Source: Gammaproteobacteria bacterium (GTDB lineage Bacteria; Pseudomonadota; Gammaproteobacteria; Steroidobacterales; Steroidobacteraceae). Taken from it: 49,164 nucleotides of DNA. Numbering within the stretch: position 1 is the first letter of the stretch; the number at the start of each line of letters is the position of its first letter. This document shows positions 1 through 8,998 of the stretch, one piece after another. A program made the position numbers and the translations under genes. The notes under the pieces were generated by a model that saw nothing but the letters and a program-made list of their open reading frames with translations, searched no databases and was not told the DNA's origin. Location: contig JAQGOC010000165.1 of NCBI GenBank assembly GCA_028293805.1, forward strand, positions 1-49,164. The letters run 5' to 3'.

Positions 1-282
1 AACTGGCGCTCCCGCTACCTCACGTCCAATCTGGACTGCTGCATCGGTTTACCGGTATTCCAGAAGGCTGCGGGATTCCTCGACGGCTCGATACGCTACT
101 CGGTAGGCTCCCATCTCGAGCTGTCGCTCGATGCGACCAACTTGCTGAATACCACGACCGTGTATGAGCAGCAGATATTCGGCGACTCTTCGGCTACCCC
201 AGGCGCCGCGGCGGTCTTCAAGGACTCTGGTTGGTCTCGTGTCGATCGGCGTTACCAGCTCGGCCTGCGTGTCAAGTTCTGA
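1..282 (+). CDS. TonB-dependent receptor, C-terminal fragment
   Basis: The open frame runs in from the window edge and ends at TGA 280-282, giving 93 residues. They read as the last beta-strands of an outer-membrane TonB-dependent receptor: alternating hydrophobic strands, the phrase LSLDATNLLN that recurs near the end of these barrels, and a terminal aromatic residue (LGLRVKF), which is the usual outer-membrane insertion signal. The plug domain and most of the barrel lie upstream of the window. The receptor sits about 100 bases before the halogenase gene on the same strand, so it is probably the uptake component of the locus that follows. Its ligand cannot be inferred from this piece. Confidence 0.85.
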   Translation, partial: NWRSRYLTSNLDCCIGLPVFQKAAGFLDGSIRYSVGSHLELSLDATNLLNTTTVYEQQIFGDSSATPGAAAVFKDSGWSRVDRRYQLGLRVKF

Positions 283-386
283 TATTCTGATGGGCGGACG
301 GATTTAATCGATCGAAGCGGGTGAGTTGAGCAAGGTGCGCCGTCGTGAATTCCTGCGACGGCGCGCCCTCTCCCGGCGGGAGCTCA

Positions 387-1952
387 ATGAGCGAAGCCAT
401 TCGGAATAGGCATGGATCGCAGCCGTTGCGCGTCGTCATCGTGGGCGGCGGCACGGCCGGATGGATGAGCGCTGCCGGCATCAGCCGTCAACTTCGGACA
501 GAAGACTACTCCGTTACGCTCATCGAATCCGACGACATCGGCACGGTCGGCGTCGGTGAGGCGACGCTGCCGCATATCAAGATCTTCAACGACATGCTCG
601 GGATCGACGAGGCGCAGTTCATGCGCGAGACGCGGGCAACGTTCAAACTGGGGATACAGTTTCGCGACTGGGACCGGCCGGGTGACTGCTACATTCATCC
701 GTTCGGGGCATTTGGGGAACCCTGGGGGGGCGTGGAATTTCAGCACCATTTTTTCAGGGCGCTACGCGCGGGAATCCAGCATCCCTCGCTGCAAGACTAC
801 TCTTACGCGGTGGTGGCAGCCCGGAACGACGCCTTCGAGTTTCCCAACGAAGACAGGAAATCGGTCCGCTCCACGTATGCGTATGCTTACCACTTCGACG
901 CGGGTCTTTATGCATCATACCTGCGCTCCTGGGCAATCGAGCGGGGGGTGCGTCGTATCGAAGGGAGGGTGTGCGACGTCAGCCGCGACCCGACGACCGG
1001 CGATCTGGTGGAGGTGACGCTCCAATCAGGCGAGCGTATTGCCGGTGACCTATTCATCGACTGTTCCGGCTTCAGGTCTCTTCTGCTCGGAGGCATCCTG
1101 GGCGTTGCGTGGCAGGATTGGACTCATTGGCTCCCCTGCGACCGGGCGTTGGCTGTGCCATGCAACAGGGTCGGTGCGCTGACGCCCTATACGCGGGCCA
1201 CGGCGCGCCAGGCGGGCTGGACATGGCGCATCCCTCTCCAGCATCGAACCGGCAATGGTTACGTGTTCTCGAGCCAGTTCATCAAAGACAGTGATGCGCA
1301 GAGCGCTCTGTTGGCCGTGTTGGACGGCGCTGCGCAAGGGGAGCCGCGACTCCTACGGTTTTCACCCGGGCGGCGCGCACTGGCCTGGTCTGGTAACTGC
1401 GTGGCGATCGGTCTGGCGAGCGGCTTTCTGGAGCCACTGGAATCCACCAGCATCTACCTCATTCAGGCAGCCGTGACCGATCTCGTCAAGCTCATGCCCA
1501 AGCCGGGATCGGGGACAGACCCCCGGCTCGCCGATGAGTTCAACCGCCTGAATGAGATGCAGTATGAGCGCATCCGCGATTTTCTCGTTCTGCATTACGC
1601 CGCGAACAGGCGGGTGGGCGAGCCCCTTTGGGACTATGTCCGAACCATGCCACTGCCGGACAGCCTCGTTCACAAGCTGCAGCTGTATCGTTCGCGCGCC
1701 GCGCTCCCGAACTACCAGTACGGCCTGTTTGCCCGCGACAGTTGGCTGTCCGTTCTGTACGGACAGGGAATCGTTCCCGAGGGTTATGATCGACTCGCCG
1801 ATGCATTTACGATATCCAAGCTGGCAGAGCGGTTGACTGAATTGCGGAATCGAATTCAGACGAACGTCGATGCAATGTCAGCGCATGGCGCATTCATTGC
1901 GGACTATTGCCGAGCGGCGGAAGCGGCAGGCTCCGAAGAAGCCGCGGCATGA
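387..1952 (+). CDS. Flavin-dependent tryptophan-halogenase family protein, catalytic residues intact
   Basis: This 521-residue protein belongs to the FADH2-dependent halogenase family (PF04820). It has an N-terminal FAD-binding GGGTAGW (residues 20-26), a lysine at 87 (TFKLGIQF) where PrnA/RebH carry the catalytic Lys, the halogenase signature W278-x-W280-x-I282-P283, and E352-S353 in FLEPLESTSI matching the catalytic Glu-Ser pair. All hallmarks are therefore present, unlike in its downstream neighbour. I chose ATG 387 over ATG 345 because GGCGGGAG precedes it at good spacing and the family normally begins shortly before the FAD motif. It overlaps the next gene by ATGA. Linkage to a TonB receptor, a cupin protein and a glycosidase suggests the substrate need not be free tryptophan; that is inference. 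Confidence 0.88.
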   Translation: MSEAIRNRHGSQPLRVVIVGGGTAGWMSAAGISRQLRTEDYSVTLIESDDIGTVGVGEATLPHIKIFNDMLGIDEAQFMRETRATFKLGIQFRDWDRPGDCYIHPFGAFGEPWGGVEFQHHFFRALRAGIQHPSLQDYSYAVVAARNDAFEFPNEDRKSVRSTYAYAYHFDAGLYASYLRSWAIERGVRRIEGRVCDVSRDPTTGDLVEVTLQSGERIAGDLFIDCSGFRSLLLGGILGVAWQDWTHWLPCDRALAVPCNRVGALTPYTRATARQAGWTWRIPLQHRTGNGYVFSSQFIKDSDAQSALLAVLDGAAQGEPRLLRFSPGRRALAWSGNCVAIGLASGFLEPLESTSIYLIQAAVTDLVKLMPKPGSGTDPRLADEFNRLNEMQYERIRDFLVLHYAANRRVGEPLWDYVRTMPLPDSLVHKLQLYRSRAALPNYQYGLFARDSWLSVLYGQGIVPEGYDRLADAFTISKLAERLTELRNRIQTNVDAMSAHGAFIADYCRAAEAAGSEEAAA

Positions 1953-3451
1953 CTGACCACCGACCGGTTTCGCGCGTGGTGGTGATAGGACGGGACGCGG
2001 ACCTATGGCTGTGCGTCAACGCCATCGGCCGGGCGCTTGGCCCCGTGGGGGTGAACGTGGTGGCGATTGAGCTCCCGACCCGATTGCAGCCGTCTCATGT
2101 CAGCGCAAGCCTGCCGCCGCTCGAAGCCTTTCACGCAAAACTCCAAATCACAGAGTCGTCCCTCATTCGCCTCACCGGAGGCAGCTTTTCATTCGGCCAG
2201 AATTTCGTGGCCCTCTCCGGCCGGATGCCCAGCTTCTTTCATGCCTGGGGGGCGTATGGGGCCCCTGTTGAGGGCAGTGCGTTCTATCCTTGCTGGCTGA
2301 AGGCGACACGGCAGGGCTTGAACGTTTCCTTCCAGAATTTCTGCCTGACAGCCGTCGCGGCGCAAAACGGGCGCATGCTGCTTCCGGACGAGGCCACGTC
2401 CGCATTTGGCCGGACGGACTACGGCTACCACCTGCAGACGATGGCCTATGTGGGCTATCTCAAGTCGCTATCGGCCACACTCGGCGGCAAAATATACGAG
2501 GCGCAGAACGTAAGCGTCGAGCGCGGGGAAGATGGATCGATCGCGGCGCTGCTCATCGATGGGTGGCTGCGTGTCGAGGGCCAGCTCTTCGTTGACGCAA
2601 CCGGCGAAGATGCAATCCTCATCGGCCGGACGCTTGGCGTTCCGTGCGACTCTTGGCGAGAGTATTTCGGTGTCGATCGTGTTCTTTCGGCACGAGCCCC
2701 TGCGTTTACGTCGACTCCGCCGTTCGCGGAGATACGAGCGGCACGCGTTGGTTGGACTGCGCTTCATCCCAACCAGGTCGCTACGGGCGTGGTTCACGCC
2801 TATTCGAGCAACCTTCTCAGCGACGAAGCCGCTCTCGACTCGGCGATCGCCACGTCCGGCGCCAAGCTCGCCGAGGTATCCTGCCATTCAGTGAATCCGT
2901 GCATCCGATCGAGAGTCTGGGAACGCAATTGCGTCGCTGTCGGCGGATCGGCGTGCACTCTCGATCCCATCCACGATGTCGAGCTCCATGCTCTGCAACT
3001 TGGGATAGTCCACTTACTGTCCTTGTTTCCGGTCAGCCAGCAGTTCACGGCTGAGCGAGCGGAGTACAATCGAATCATGCGTTCGTACTACGAGCGCATC
3101 CGTGATTTCCAGTGCGCATTTTATGCGCTTGCTTCATTTGACGGCGACTTCTGGCAACAAAACCGTGATCTGGCCTTGCCCGAACCGCTGTCGCACAAGA
3201 TCGCCACCTTCCGCGCGCGCGGCGATATTGCGCCCATGGAAGACGAAACCTTCTCACCGGACAGCTGGCAAGCGATGTTCACCGGTCTCGGTGTAATGCC
3301 GGAGAGCTGGCCGCCGGCGATCGACCGAATTTCGCCGGACCGCTTTAAAGAAGCATTCCGCCGGACGCTCGAATTCATAAAGGGAAAAGTTCTCGAGCAA
3401 CCCACGCATGAGGCCTATCTCGCCGACCTATGCCGGAGCTCGACGGCATGA
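1949..3451 (+). CDS. Halogenase-fold homologue lacking catalytic residues (probable pseudoenzyme)
   Basis: A 500-residue protein that aligns with the preceding halogenase along its length. Shared landmarks include YYERIRDF against QYERIRDF and the C-terminal DSWQAMFTGLGVMPE against DSWLSVLYGQGIVPE. The functional motifs are gone: the FAD glycine motif reads VVVIGRDADLW, the catalytic Lys position is Ser81 (SFSFGQNF), WxWxIP is WTALHP (269-274), and Glu-Ser is His342-Asp343 (LDPIHDVEL). The frame is uninterrupted, so it appears to be kept as a protein rather than decaying. ATG 1949 overlaps the upstream stop (ATGA), implying coupled translation and possibly a heteromeric complex with the active paralogue. 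Family membership is clear; loss of halogenation is inferred from the residues. Confidence 0.8.
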   Translation: MTDHRPVSRVVVIGRDADLWLCVNAIGRALGPVGVNVVAIELPTRLQPSHVSASLPPLEAFHAKLQITESSLIRLTGGSFSFGQNFVALSGRMPSFFHAWGAYGAPVEGSAFYPCWLKATRQGLNVSFQNFCLTAVAAQNGRMLLPDEATSAFGRTDYGYHLQTMAYVGYLKSLSATLGGKIYEAQNVSVERGEDGSIAALLIDGWLRVEGQLFVDATGEDAILIGRTLGVPCDSWREYFGVDRVLSARAPAFTSTPPFAEIRAARVGWTALHPNQVATGVVHAYSSNLLSDEAALDSAIATSGAKLAEVSCHSVNPCIRSRVWERNCVAVGGSACTLDPIHDVELHALQLGIVHLLSLFPVSQQFTAERAEYNRIMRSYYERIRDFQCAFYALASFDGDFWQQNRDLALPEPLSHKIATFRARGDIAPMEDETFSPDSWQAMFTGLGVMPESWPPAIDRISPDRFKEAFRRTLEFIKGKVLEQPTHEAYLADLCRSSTA

Positions 3452-4497
3452 CGGCCCCTCTTGCACGTTCTTCCGCAGGGGGAACGGCTGAGATTCTGAA
3501 CAGGCTTCCCGGAATACCGTCCGTCTCGATCAGGACCGCGGGGCAACTCGCTCTGGCGGTCGAGGCATCGAAGCCATTGATCCTGAAGGGTCTCATTGAG
3601 CATTGGCCGGCGCTCGCGGCCGGCCGACACTCACCTTCGATGCTCAACAATTACCTCAAATCCATGGACCGCGGCATTCCTGGTCCCGTGATGGAGGCAC
3701 CCGCCAGTACTCACGGACGATTCGGGTACAGCGCAGATCTTCGGGAATTCACGTTCTCCACGCGTCAGCGCGGCGTCAGCGAGACGCTCGATCGCATAGA
3801 GCGCCAGCTCGATCGTCCGAGCGCGCCCATCATTGCGATGCAGATGCTGCCGCTCGCCACCCATTTGCCGGACTTCGTTCAGCAAAATCCACTGTCCATA
3901 CTTCCCCAGATTGGGCCGCTGTTGTGGCTCGGCGGCGGTGTACGGACGCAGATCCATAACGATCGGGACCACAACCTTGCGTGTGTGATCGCAGGCCGGC
4001 GCCGGTTCGTGGTCTTTCCGCCCGAGCAAGTACCAAACCTTTACATCGGTCCGATCGATAATCCACCGCCGCTGTCGATCGTCGATCTCGAGGCGCCGGA
4101 CTTCGCGCGCTTCCCGCGCTTCGAAAAGGCATTGGCCACTGCACAGGCCGCTGAGTTGGGCCCAGGTGATGCGCTGTTCATGCCGCGGCACTGGTGGCAC
4201 CACGTGACGTCGCGCGACCCTTACAATGCCATGGTCAATTATTGGTGGGGCACGCACGCGCAAGGAGTAGAAAACCCTTACGATTGCTTTCTGGCCGCCG
4301 TGCTGGCCATCAAGGATCTTCCGTCGCCAGAGCGGAGCTACTGGCAAGCCATGTTCAATGCCTACATCTTCCAATCCGAAGGCAGTGCGGTTGAGCATAT
4401 TCCTCCTGAGCTTCGCGGCGTCCTCGGAACGCTTCGTTCCGGCATCCGCGCCGCGCTCAAACAGCGCCTCAAGGCCTCTTTTCTGAAGTCGCCATGA
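3448..4497 (+). CDS. Cupin-8 / JmjC-like protein
   Basis: A protein of 349 residues with a JmjC-type double-stranded beta-helix (Cupin_8, PF13621). The metal and 2-oxoglutarate site is recognisable: HNDRDHNLACVI carries the H-x-D pair, GRRRFVVFPPEQ follows in typical FIH-like spacing, and the distal histidine lies in PGDALFMPRHWWHHV. The retained ligands suggest an Fe(II)/2-oxoglutarate hydroxylase of a protein or small molecule. ATG 3448 overlaps the upstream TGA, so the gene continues the coupled series receptor, halogenase, halogenase-like, cupin. An alternative ATG at 3430 would lengthen the overlap and has no better ribosome-binding site. The target is unknown. Confidence 0.82.
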   Translation: MTAPLARSSAGGTAEILNRLPGIPSVSIRTAGQLALAVEASKPLILKGLIEHWPALAAGRHSPSMLNNYLKSMDRGIPGPVMEAPASTHGRFGYSADLREFTFSTRQRGVSETLDRIERQLDRPSAPIIAMQMLPLATHLPDFVQQNPLSILPQIGPLLWLGGGVRTQIHNDRDHNLACVIAGRRRFVVFPPEQVPNLYIGPIDNPPPLSIVDLEAPDFARFPRFEKALATAQAAELGPGDALFMPRHWWHHVTSRDPYNAMVNYWWGTHAQGVENPYDCFLAAVLAIKDLPSPERSYWQAMFNAYIFQSEGSAVEHIPPELRGVLGTLRSGIRAALKQRLKASFLKSP

Positions 4498-4535
4498 CTG
4501 ATCGTGCGCTGTCCCTTTAACCACGTAGAGTACCC

Positions 4536-6554
4536 ATGAACTTCAAGTTTGCTGCCATTCTGTCGGCGGTGTGCATCCCGGCTGTAACCTGGGCGGCCTC
4601 TCCCGAGTGTGCCCAGTCGCCCGGCCGTGTGATCAAGGTATGTGTTTCCGTGCAGGCCGGCCTCGCCACGTTCGAGGTAAGTCGCCTGGGAAAGCCGGTT
4701 TTGGCGCCGTCGAATCTCGGTCTTGATTTCGTCGGCCAGCCCGAGGCGCATTACAGCGCCATCACGAGCGTAGATCGAAGGGCTTCCGATACCAGCTGGG
4801 AGCAGCCTTGGGGCGAGGAGCGAACTATTCGCGACCACCATACGGAAATGACGGTCGGACTGAAAGGCGATACACCGAATACCAGCCGCGTTGATGTCAC
4901 ATTCCGGCTGTTCGACGATGGGATCGGATTCCGGTACGGGTACACCGCAATCCCGGCCGGTCGCGAGGTTGCAGTCAGCGCAGACCGCACCTCATTTCAT
5001 ACGCTCGGCGATTACGAGGCCTGGTGGTATCAAGGGCTGGGCCAGGAGCGGGACGAATATCTCTACACACACACTGACGCCAGACGCATCACACTTGCCG
5101 AGACACCCCTGACCCTGAAAGGCGCAAACGGGCTTTACCTTTCGTTTCATGAAGCGGCGTTGATCGACTTTCCGAGCATGCTGCTCTCGGGAAATGGCGT
5201 GGGGACGCTTTCAGCGTGGCTGATGCCTTGGCCGGACGGCGTTCTGGCACGCAAGACTGGCCCATTCACGACTCCATGGCGGACGGTGCTGATCACAGAC
5301 AGCGCCGGCGCGCTTGCCGATAGCCGCATCGAGCTCAACCTGAATGAACCCAATAAGCTGGGCGATGTGTCCTGGTTCAAGCCCGGAAAATTCGTCGGTG
5401 TGTGGTGGGAAATGCACCTCGAAAAATCCACCTGGGAGAGCGGGCCCAGGCACGGCGCGAACACACGCAATACCGAGCGCTACATGGACTTCGCCGCCAC
5501 GTATGGCTTTGACGGCGTGCTGGCGGAAGGCTGGAACCAGGGCTGGGATGGCGATTGGATCGCAAACGGCGACCGCTTCAGCTTCACCAAACCCTATCCG
5601 GATTTCGACATGGATGCGGTCGTGGCGTATGGCCGCCGGCTGGGTGTCAAATTGATCGGCCACAATGAGACCGCAGGTGCCGTGCCCAACTACGAAGCGC
5701 AGTTGGAGGACGCGATGCGGATGTATGAAGATCACGGGGTCTCGATCGTCAAAACCGGATACGTCCGCCACAGCGGCGACATCATTGACCAAAGTGGCGG
5801 CCGTGAATGGTTCGCCGGCCAGTACATGGTCCGCCATAATCTTCACGTGGCCGAGGTCGCGGCGGCCCATCACATCGCAGTCGATGCGCATGAGCCCGTC
5901 AAGGATACCGGGCTGCGCCGAACGTGGCCGAACATGATCAGCCGTGAGGGCGCACGTGGGCAGGAATACAATGCCTGGGGCAAACCGACCAACCCGCCCG
6001 AACATACAGTCATCATTCCATTTACCCGGATGCTTGGCGGACCGATGGACTTTACGCCCGGCATCTTCGATGTCGCTCATGGTCAGCAAGATGTTTCGCG
6101 GCGCGTACAATCAACGGTGGCGACCCAGCTCGCGGAATACGTCGTTCTGTATAGTCCGATCGAGATGGCTGCGGATCTGCCGGAGAATTACCAGGCAAGG
6201 CCCGATGCATTCCAGTTCATCCGCGACGTCCCTACCGATTGGGAGACATCAAGGACGCTGCAGGGTGATATCGGCGAATTTATCGTTGTCGCGCGCTTGC
6301 AGCGTGGCGGCAAAGACTGGTTCCTGGGTGCATTGACGAACGAGAAAGCCCGCAAGTTGACCCAACCACTGTCGTTTCTGGCATCCGACAAACGATACGA
6401 AGCACAGATCTACCGTGATGGACCCGGAGCGGACTACCGCACCAATCCGCAACCGCTCACGATCGAGCAGCGAATGGTAACCGGCAAAGACACCTTGACG
6501 ATCGATATGGCAGCAGGTGGAGGCACGGCCGTCAGGTTCAAGTGCCTCGATTGA
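4536..6554 (+). CDS. Glycoside hydrolase family 97 (SusB-like, predicted inverting)
   Basis: A 672-residue exported enzyme with a signal peptide (MNFKFAAILSAVCIPAVTWA), an N-terminal beta-sandwich, a (beta/alpha)8 barrel from about residue 290 and a C-terminal beta domain, the GH97 architecture. In Bacteroides SusB the calcium and catalytic glutamates are E439, E508, E526 and E532. Here HNET gives E378, DAHEP gives E453, and E471 and E477 (in GARGQEY) follow E453 at the same +18 and +24 spacing as in SusB. This pattern fits the inverting alpha-glucosidase branch rather than the retaining alpha-galactosidase branch. The gene lies 38 bases after the cupin gene, probably in the same transcript. 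The likely role is trimming alpha-linked sugars in the periplasm. Confidence 0.9.
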   Translation: MNFKFAAILSAVCIPAVTWAASPECAQSPGRVIKVCVSVQAGLATFEVSRLGKPVLAPSNLGLDFVGQPEAHYSAITSVDRRASDTSWEQPWGEERTIRDHHTEMTVGLKGDTPNTSRVDVTFRLFDDGIGFRYGYTAIPAGREVAVSADRTSFHTLGDYEAWWYQGLGQERDEYLYTHTDARRITLAETPLTLKGANGLYLSFHEAALIDFPSMLLSGNGVGTLSAWLMPWPDGVLARKTGPFTTPWRTVLITDSAGALADSRIELNLNEPNKLGDVSWFKPGKFVGVWWEMHLEKSTWESGPRHGANTRNTERYMDFAATYGFDGVLAEGWNQGWDGDWIANGDRFSFTKPYPDFDMDAVVAYGRRLGVKLIGHNETAGAVPNYEAQLEDAMRMYEDHGVSIVKTGYVRHSGDIIDQSGGREWFAGQYMVRHNLHVAEVAAAHHIAVDAHEPVKDTGLRRTWPNMISREGARGQEYNAWGKPTNPPEHTVIIPFTRMLGGPMDFTPGIFDVAHGQQDVSRRVQSTVATQLAEYVVLYSPIEMAADLPENYQARPDAFQFIRDVPTDWETSRTLQGDIGEFIVVARLQRGGKDWFLGALTNEKARKLTQPLSFLASDKRYEAQIYRDGPGADYRTNPQPLTIEQRMVTGKDTLTIDMAAGGGTAVRFKCLD

Positions 6555-6582
6555 TCTTGGATGCCGTGTCGCGGCACTGGCC

Positions 6583-7884
6583 ATGACTTTCAGACATACC
6601 GGCATGCGCCCGCTGCGGCTCGACGGCTTGCTCGAACAGCCGATTGCCGTGGGCACCAAGGGCCTGCCCCTGCGCGCAGCGGGACTGCGGCTGCGTGAGA
6701 TCGGACGACAGAATTGGAACCTGCTGGCCGGCGATGTCACCCTGCCGGCAGCGGTGCTGCGGGACAGCGCTTTGCGTCACAACTCGGCAACGATGTCGGC
6801 CTTTGTGCGAACGCAGGGCGTTAGTCTCGCGCCACACGGAAAAACCACGATGGCGCCGCAGTTGTTTCAACGCCAGTTGGCGGACGGTGCCCGCGCGCTG
6901 ACCGCGGCGACCCCGGCCCATATCGCGCTCTATCGGAGCGTCGGGGTGTCACGGATCATCTACGCCAATCAGCTGGTCGATCGACCGGTGGCCGCCTTTC
7001 TAGTGGCAGAGCTGATCGCCGATCCGCAATTCGAGCTTCTGTGTCTCGTCGATAGCCTTCCAAGCGCGCAGCTACTGGCAAAAGCGGTGCGTGACGCCGG
7101 CTCGAAAGTACGGATCGACGTGTTGATAGAGGTCGGCATGGCCGGGGGCCGCACTGGCTTGAGAACGGTTGCGGAAGCGGAGGCGCTCGCGCGTCTGATC
7201 GCATCTGAACTGCCCGAACTGCGACTGCGAGGTGTCGAGGCGTTCGAAGGCGTTGTTGGGTTCGATGCCGCGGGCCGGGCGAAAGTCGACGGGCTGCTGG
7301 ATGCCGTCGTCCAGGTCACCAGAGCCATCAGGCCGCTCGTGCCGGCCGCTGATCCGATCATCTCAGCGGGTGGCTCGGCCTTCTTTCCATGGGTGGTCGA
7401 GCGGCTGCGCCGGGAAGGCCCGGGCTTCGACATCATTTTACGCAGCGGCTGTTATCTCGCGCATGACCACGGGATGTACTCGGCAGGCCAGGCGTCCGCG
7501 CACTGCCATCAGTCGCTATGGCTCGACCCGCCGCTCGAGCCCGCACTGGAAATCTGGGCCCAGGTTCAGTCACTGCCTGAACCGGGCTTCGCATACCTGA
7601 ATGTCGGGAAACGCGACATTTCACATGACGCCGGCCTACCGCTGCCGATCAAGTGGTCGCCGCAGGGGACGCGTGAAATAAGACCCCTCAACGGCGATTA
7701 TCGGATTTTGCAGCTCAACGATCAGCACGCCTTTATGGCGGTGCCTGCCACACATCCCCTCGAGGTCGGAGATCGCGTGGCGCTCGGCTGCTCGCATCCG
7801 TGCACGACATTCGACAAATGGAGGGTACTGCTGGTGACCGACGATGAGTACGGGATTGTCGAGGGTATCGCGACCTGCTTTTGA
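6583..7884 (+). CDS. D-serine dehydratase-like PLP enzyme (DSD1 / D-threonine aldolase fold)
   Basis: A protein of 433 residues with an alanine-racemase-type N-terminal barrel and a C-terminal D-serine dehydratase-like domain. The PLP lysine is K87 in LAPHGKTTM. Near the C terminus GCSHPCTTFDKW places H405 and C407 in the H-x-C arrangement that binds the catalytic zinc of eukaryotic D-serine dehydratase. The reaction is therefore probably deamination, or aldol cleavage, of a D-hydroxyamino acid, with pyridoxal phosphate and zinc. The start is uncertain: ATG 6583 avoids overlap with the GH97 gene, while ATG 6517 would overlap it by 38 bases and ATG 6604 would shorten the product; none has a strong Shine-Dalgarno sequence. 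Its place at the end of the locus suggests co-transcription with the glycosidase. Confidence 0.8.
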   Translation: MTFRHTGMRPLRLDGLLEQPIAVGTKGLPLRAAGLRLREIGRQNWNLLAGDVTLPAAVLRDSALRHNSATMSAFVRTQGVSLAPHGKTTMAPQLFQRQLADGARALTAATPAHIALYRSVGVSRIIYANQLVDRPVAAFLVAELIADPQFELLCLVDSLPSAQLLAKAVRDAGSKVRIDVLIEVGMAGGRTGLRTVAEAEALARLIASELPELRLRGVEAFEGVVGFDAAGRAKVDGLLDAVVQVTRAIRPLVPAADPIISAGGSAFFPWVVERLRREGPGFDIILRSGCYLAHDHGMYSAGQASAHCHQSLWLDPPLEPALEIWAQVQSLPEPGFAYLNVGKRDISHDAGLPLPIKWSPQGTREIRPLNGDYRILQLNDQHAFMAVPATHPLEVGDRVALGCSHPCTTFDKWRVLLVTDDEYGIVEGIATCF

Positions 7885-8032
7885 ATCGGCGCTGGCGAGC
7901 TCGTCTGGTTGGGGATGAAGTCCCGCCTTAAAATTGAAGTGCAGCTTTATCCCGGCGCAGTGCTGAGCACAGCGTTCCTCCGCCTGCCGCGATAAGATCG
8001 CGAGCACATCTCACCAGCGGAAGCGTCGGGCC

Positions 8033-8998
8033 ATGAACAGGACCGTGACAGTGGCAATCGCCCTCGCGGGCCTCGCGCTCGGTACCGGCGCCGTCATCTG
8101 GCTTGGTGCCGGGCATGTTATCGAAGCAGCGCTCCAGATTGGCTGGCTTGGCCTCGTCTACGTGGTGTCCTGGCAGCTGGCCGTCTACGTGCTGCTGGGA
8201 GTTGCCTGGTGGGTACTGTGTCCAAGCGTCAGGCTCTGGACTGTCATCTGGGCGCGGTTGGTGCGTGAAGGCGGTCAGACCTGCCTACCCTTCTCAGAAA
8301 TTGGCGGGCTTGTGTTCGGGGCGCGCGCACTCATGCTGGGGGGCGTCGACTTTGCGCGCGCCGCCGCTTCCAGCATCGTGGATGTGGTTGCGGAGGGCAT
8401 TGGGCTCGCACCCTTCCTGCTGTTCGGACTGATCACGCTGCTAGCCCGCAAGCCCGGGCCTTCGGTGACGCTTCCTCTGAGCATAGGCCTTGGAATACTG
8501 CTGCTAAGCGGCGGCACGGCGTTTCTGTTCCGCCGACAGTTGGCAAAACTGCTGCGCGTCGGCACCTCGCGACTGCTGAAGCCCTGGGTGAAGGATGCGC
8601 CAAAGCTTGCAGACGAGTTGCAGCAGACTGCCGAGGATCTGCTTCACCAGTACCGGAAAGTTGCAACCAGCTCGTTCATTCATCTGTTGTGCTGGTGCGG
8701 CGGCGGCGCCAACGTGTGGATCGCCTATCACCTGCTGGGCGCGAAGCCGAGCGTCGGGGAGGCCCTTGCGATCGAGAGCATGCTCAGCACCGTGCTGGCA
8801 ATTGGATTGCTGGTACCAGCTGGGCTCGGCGTGCAGGAGCTGACCTATGTTGGAATCGGCGGCATTTTCGGAATACCTGCGCATCTCTCGTTCGCGTTGT
8901 CCCTGATCCGCCGGGCGCGGGACATCATCATTGGCGCGCCGGCGTTGCTGGTCTGGCAGGCTCTCGAAGCACGGCAGCTGCGCAAGCAGCTCCGCTGA
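8033..8998 (+). CDS. HpnL-like integral membrane protein (lysylphosphatidylglycerol synthase TM family)
   Basis: A protein of 321 residues with about eight predicted membrane segments, for example residues 5-25, 40-62, 125-145 and 152-170. It carries the family phrases LPFSEIGGLVFGARAL and LLVPAGLGVQELTY, typical of the UPF0104 / lysylphosphatidylglycerol-synthetase transmembrane family and in particular of the hopanoid-associated HpnL group. It is thought to move or help export a lipid at the inner membrane. Only the membrane domain is present, with no aminoacyl-transferase domain. The genes around it are unrelated, so the hopanoid link rests on family resemblance alone. Confidence 0.75.
   Translation: MNRTVTVAIALAGLALGTGAVIWLGAGHVIEAALQIGWLGLVYVVSWQLAVYVLLGVAWWVLCPSVRLWTVIWARLVREGGQTCLPFSEIGGLVFGARALMLGGVDFARAAASSIVDVVAEGIGLAPFLLFGLITLLARKPGPSVTLPLSIGLGILLLSGGTAFLFRRQLAKLLRVGTSRLLKPWVKDAPKLADELQQTAEDLLHQYRKVATSSFIHLLCWCGGGANVWIAYHLLGAKPSVGEALAIESMLSTVLAIGLLVPAGLGVQELTYVGIGGIFGIPAHLSFALSLIRRARDIIIGAPALLVWQALEARQLRKQLR

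Noticed and set aside
5211..6110. Minus-strand frame of 299 codons opposite the GH97 gene
   Set aside because: Fully antisense to a gene with conserved catalytic residues; a shadow of codon bias.
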